Source: an uncultured Pseudoteredinibacter sp. (GTDB lineage Bacteria; Pseudomonadota; Gammaproteobacteria; Pseudomonadales; Cellvibrionaceae). Taken from it: a stretch of 64,000 bases of DNA. This document shows, piece by piece, positions 61,533-64,000 of this stretch. A program made the position numbers and the translations under genes. The notes under the pieces are model-generated. The model was not told where the DNA came from, made no database searches, and saw nothing but the letters and a program-made list of their open reading frames with translations. The stretch covers positions 22,909 through 86,908 of the forward strand of contig NZ_CANMYE010000012.1 of assembly GCF_947502065.1 (NCBI RefSeq). The letters are read 5' to 3'. How positions within the stretch are numbered: the first letter of the stretch is position 1; each line of letters starts with the position of its first letter.

Positions 61533-61567
61533 GCTTGCACAAATCTTATTGTTAGGTTTGTGCAAGC
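61533..61567 (+). terminator. Hairpin after the APE operon
   Basis: An 11-bp perfect stem GCTTGCACAAA (61533-61543) / TTTGTGCAAGC (61557-61567), just past apeR. There is no T-run, so termination would be Rho-type or weak. Confidence 0.5.
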
Positions 61568-61582
61568 AAGGGCGCTTGAAAA

Positions 61583-62026
61583 TTAAAAAACCACCTCAAC
61601 TGTTTCGCCGCTAGAAACTTTGCACTCACCAATTCCACCATCTTCGATCCCCCAGCGAGCCGAAGCAAACTGAAATTGGCATTTCATATTCCGACCACGA
61701 TCACCTAGCAATAGAGCTTTAGCAGAAGACGAGCGCTGAGTTGCATCACCCCAAACCCACATATCATCACGTGAAGACTCACCGATGCGAATTTCATCGC
61801 CCTCACTCACCTGTGAGGCTTGGATAAACTTACCTTCAAATCGCTCACCATTGGGCATGGTGAGCGATAACTTACCATCACTATCCATAAAACCTTGCTG
61901 GTATTCCATTCGCACGACTTCACCCCCACTAACACCCTCGATAACACCGGTAGATTCACAGGCGCTTAGAGTTAAGAGCGCCGCCGCAAGTAGAACAGGC
62001 TTATTAAATAAATTAGATTTGAACAT
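61583..62026 (-). CDS. Hypothetical lipoprotein
   Basis: 147 aa, signal peptide with lipobox LSAC (Cys23). The mature part is beta-rich with two further Cys (MKCQFQF, GIGECKVSS), and resembles no family I recognise. It has its own ribosome site and is separated from the CsgG-like gene by a terminator. Confidence 0.6.
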   Translation of the reverse strand: MFKSNLFNKPVLLAAALLTLSACESTGVIEGVSGGEVVRMEYQQGFMDSDGKLSLTMPNGERFEGKFIQASQVSEGDEIRIGESSRDDMWVWGDATQRSSSAKALLLGDRGRNMKCQFQFASARWGIEDGGIGECKVSSGETVEVVF

Positions 62027-62150
62027 TACTTTTCCTCCGAATAAAAATTGTATTCTGGAGGCGCGCCTTAAACTTTCACTTAACTCAAAATTAACGCTTT
62101 ATTAATAGCCCCATTAAGCTCGGATCTAGAACTCCGTAACAGATAAAAAT

Positions 62151-62197
62151 AACAGGCACAAAAAAGCCGGCATAATGCCGGCTTTTTTGTGCCTGTT
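62151..62197 (-). terminator. Terminator after the CsgG-like gene (23-bp perfect inverted repeat)
   Basis: Arms 62151-62173 and 62175-62197 are exact complements around one base, with A/T runs and core CCGGCAT-A-ATGCCGG. It ends the 62203-63009 transcript. Confidence 0.92.
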
Positions 62198-62202
62198 GAC
62201 TA

Positions 62203-63009
62203 TTACTGACCAACTTTCAGCTTGCCGCCTTTACCCAAGCCACCTTTAACGGTTTGAGCCTTGTAGTTGCGCAAAGCTTTAACCATATTGTTGTAAGAAT
62301 CTGCAAAAGATGCGGCGATAATCTTGCCTTCTGGGGTATTGGTAAAGCCACCAGCACCACCTACAGCACCGGCAAAAAAGCCGCCAAACAAATTAAAATC
62401 GTAGTTTTTGGCATTACCAACAGCTGCTGAAATTTGCACACCTGAGCGGTTATCAATCAATAATAGAGTGGTTGACGCCTCGTTCTTCTTTAAACCACCA
62501 GCAATCACACCTACTGTTGACCCCAAAACGCCACCAAGCAAGCCGCCCACACCACCAGTACCTTTGGCAGAGAACTGAATTGAAGGGTTCATGGTGTAAT
62601 CAGCCGCAACCATTTGGCCTTTGCCAAAATTACTACCAGATCGCATTTCCCCAGAGTTCATTAACTCACGTTCAGTATTCATGGCCTGCATAGCTCGTCC
62701 ACGCTCAACAACCACAAAGCAGTTTGATTGCTGAATCATTGTACGAATTACAGGAATAGTGCTTCCCAACTGAGGATAACGTGAGGCGTAAACATTCCAC
62801 CATGGAAGAGTGCGATCCTCAAAAACCGACATGGTCCCGAGTGGCTCGGAGCAGCTTTCCAATGCTGTGTTTTTATTTTCAGCATTTGCACCACCTGCTG
62901 CGCCAGAAACAGTATTGCCCCCAGCATTACCCATGGTTGGCATGGTTCCATTACAAGCGGCCAAACTTAATGCCACCGCACTCATTGCAGCTGTCAGTAA
63001 TTTTTTCAT
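62203..63009 (-). CDS. CsgG/HfaB-like outer membrane lipoprotein
   Basis: 268 aa, lipobox LAAC (Cys19), glycine/asparagine-rich linker to about residue 50, then a CsgG-like domain (QQSNCFVVVERGRAMQAMNTERELM, VAADYTMNPSIQFS, TTLLLIDNRSGVQISAAVGNAK). A glycine-rich stretch GGVGGLLGGVLGSTVGVIAGG lies inside. CsgG proteins form secretion pores for curli; no curli genes are near, so the role here is open. Confidence 0.75.
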   Translation of the reverse strand: MKKLLTAAMSAVALSLAACNGTMPTMGNAGGNTVSGAAGGANAENKNTALESCSEPLGTMSVFEDRTLPWWNVYASRYPQLGSTIPVIRTMIQQSNCFVVVERGRAMQAMNTERELMNSGEMRSGSNFGKGQMVAADYTMNPSIQFSAKGTGGVGGLLGGVLGSTVGVIAGGLKKNEASTTLLLIDNRSGVQISAAVGNAKNYDFNLFGGFFAGAVGGAGGFTNTPEGKIIAASFADSYNNMVKALRNYKAQTVKGGLGKGGKLKVGQ

Positions 63010-63191
63010 AATTCCTATTTATACCCCATAATTAGAAAGTTCTTGTGAAAGTGAGTCTAATTTAGCTTTTATTAAAAAACCATATAAATTAACTACTTTT
63101 AGTAATAAGCAGCGCTTTATTACGGTAAATTTAATGAGTTAAAAGTAGCTTATGTTAGAAACACTTCAATAACATTAAGTTACGGGCATAA

Positions 63192-63217
63192 AAAAACCGG
63201 GGCAAGCCCCGGTTTTT
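63192..63217 (-). terminator. Terminator of tuf
   Basis: AAAAACCGGGGC (63192-63203) / GCCCCGGTTTTT (63206-63217) with flanking U-run on the minus strand, 25 bp past the tuf stop. It ends the str-side transcript before the accessory block. Confidence 0.93.
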
Positions 63218-63241
63218 AGATTTTGAAAATCGAGTTAACGA

Positions 63242-64000
63242 TTAATCAAGAATCTTAGATACAACGCCAGCGCCAACGGTACGGCCACCTTCACGAATCG
63301 CGAAGCGTAGACCTTCGTCCATGGCGATTGGGCAGATCAAGGTAACAGACATCTGAATGTTGTCACCTGGCATTACCATCTCAACGCCTTCTGGCAACTC
63401 ACATGCACCCGTTACGTCAGTAGTACGGAAGTAAAACTGTGGACGATAGCCTTTAAAGAATGGAGTGTGACGACCACCTTCATCTTTAGACAGTACGTAT
63501 ACTTCACCTTCGAACTTAGTGTGCGGATTGATTGAGCCTGGAGCTGCCAATACCTGACCACGCTCAACTTCATCACGCTTAGTACCACGTAGTAGTACAC
63601 CAACGTTCTCACCAGCACGACCTTCGTCTAGCAACTTACGGAACATCTCTACACCAGTACAAGTAGTGGTAGTAGTGTCCTTGATACCAACGATTTCGAT
63701 TTCTTCACCAACTTTAACGATACCGCGCTCAACACGACCGGTTACAACAGTACCACGACCCTGAATTGAGAAAACATCTTCAATTGGAAGAATGAAAGCA
63801 CCGTCAATAGCACGCTCTGGCTCAGGGATGTACTCGTCTAGAGTCTCAACCAACTTCTTAACAGCAGAAGTACCCAACTCGTTGTCGTCTTCGCCATTTA
63901 GAGCCATCAACGCAGAACCCGCGATGATTGGAGTGTCGTCGCCTGGGAACTCATAAGTTTCCAATAGCTCACGCAATTCCATCTCAACCAACTCTAGCAT
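63242..64000 (-). CDS. tuf: Elongation factor Tu, C-terminal part (5' end outside window)
   Basis: 252 residues visible, from the end of the G domain (LELVEMELRELLETYEFPGDDTPII) through domains 2 and 3 to GRTVGAGVVSKILD. The Met at the edge is internal, not the start; full EF-Tu is about 400 aa. Codon use is that of a highly expressed gene. Transcribed toward the accessory block and terminated by the hairpin at 63192-63217. Confidence 0.97.
   Translation of the reverse strand: MLELVEMELRELLETYEFPGDDTPIIAGSALMALNGEDDNELGTSAVKKLVETLDEYIPEPERAIDGAFILPIEDVFSIQGRGTVVTGRVERGIVKVGEEIEIVGIKDTTTTTCTGVEMFRKLLDEGRAGENVGVLLRGTKRDEVERGQVLAAPGSINPHTKFEGEVYVLSKDEGGRHTPFFKGYRPQFYFRTTDVTGACELPEGVEMVMPGDNIQMSVTLICPIAMDEGLRFAIREGGRTVGAGVVSKILD

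Noticed and set aside
1..64000. CRISPR arrays, insertion sequences, tRNA or rRNA genes
   Set aside because: No spaced direct repeats, transposase-like proteins or tRNA/rRNA signatures other than tmRNA were seen.

Overview
The window looks like chromosomal DNA of a free-living, flagellated, probably marine gammaproteobacterium (Cellvibrionales/Spongiibacteraceae-like is my guess; taxonomy is inference). The basis is the gammaproteobacterial S10-spc-alpha ribosomal order, a PomA/PomB sodium-type flagellar stator, a one-piece tmRNA, a FecI/FecR/TonB receptor set and an aryl polyene (APE) cluster. I see no prophage, integrase, insertion sequence or CRISPR array.

Layout. 1-6.3 kb: 3' end of creD, a PAS-GGDEF-EAL protein, a CheY-like receiver paired with a CheX-like phosphatase, and a HAMP sensor. 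6.5-9.1 kb: an operon of glutathionyl-hydroquinone reductase, LysR regulator and pirin. 9.2-10.5 kb: a small membrane protein, two palindromic/hairpin elements and ssrA (tmRNA), whose 3' end lies inside a 33-bp inverted repeat. 10.7-13.8 kb: dsbA, then pomA-pomB-PilZ. 14.1-19.1 kb: xseB-ispA-dxs and an ABC-2 permease/ATPase pair. 19.2-24.3 kb: a MarR-like regulator, a luciferase-like flavin monooxygenase, a DUF819 transporter and a chemoreceptor. 24.5-38.4 kb: 28 genes from rpsJ to rplQ on the minus strand, including rpmJ (38 aa). 38.6-43.2 kb: FecI-type sigma factor, FecR and a TonB receptor with an STN domain. 43.35-45.4 kb: a second-type elongation factor G. 45.5-61.5 kb: a complete APE locus. 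61.6-63.0 kb: two lipoproteins. 63.2-64.0 kb: the C-terminal part of tuf.

How the parts work together. The APE locus encodes a discrete (type II) fatty-acid-synthase-like line. A phosphopantetheinyl transferase primes two ACPs. An AMP-ligase loads an aromatic starter. Ketosynthases (ApeO/ApeC and ApeR), a ketoreductase (ApeQ) and a dehydratase pair (ApeI/ApeP) build the polyene. Acyltransferases, a glycosyltransferase, a thioesterase, a LolA-like carrier, an RND/MMPL exporter and a DUF3261 lipoprotein attach it to a lipid and move it to the outer membrane. A flavin-dependent halogenase-like protein sits inside the operon.

Most notable points. About 25 kb of accessory genes (FecIR-TonB, EF-G2, APE, lipoproteins) lie between tuf and rpsJ, genes that are often adjacent or close. 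The APE operon carries a protein with the WxWxIP motif of flavin halogenases. The TonB receptor has a second signal-peptide-like segment at residue 140, after its STN domain. The ssrA terminator repeats the last 12 nt of tmRNA in inverted orientation.
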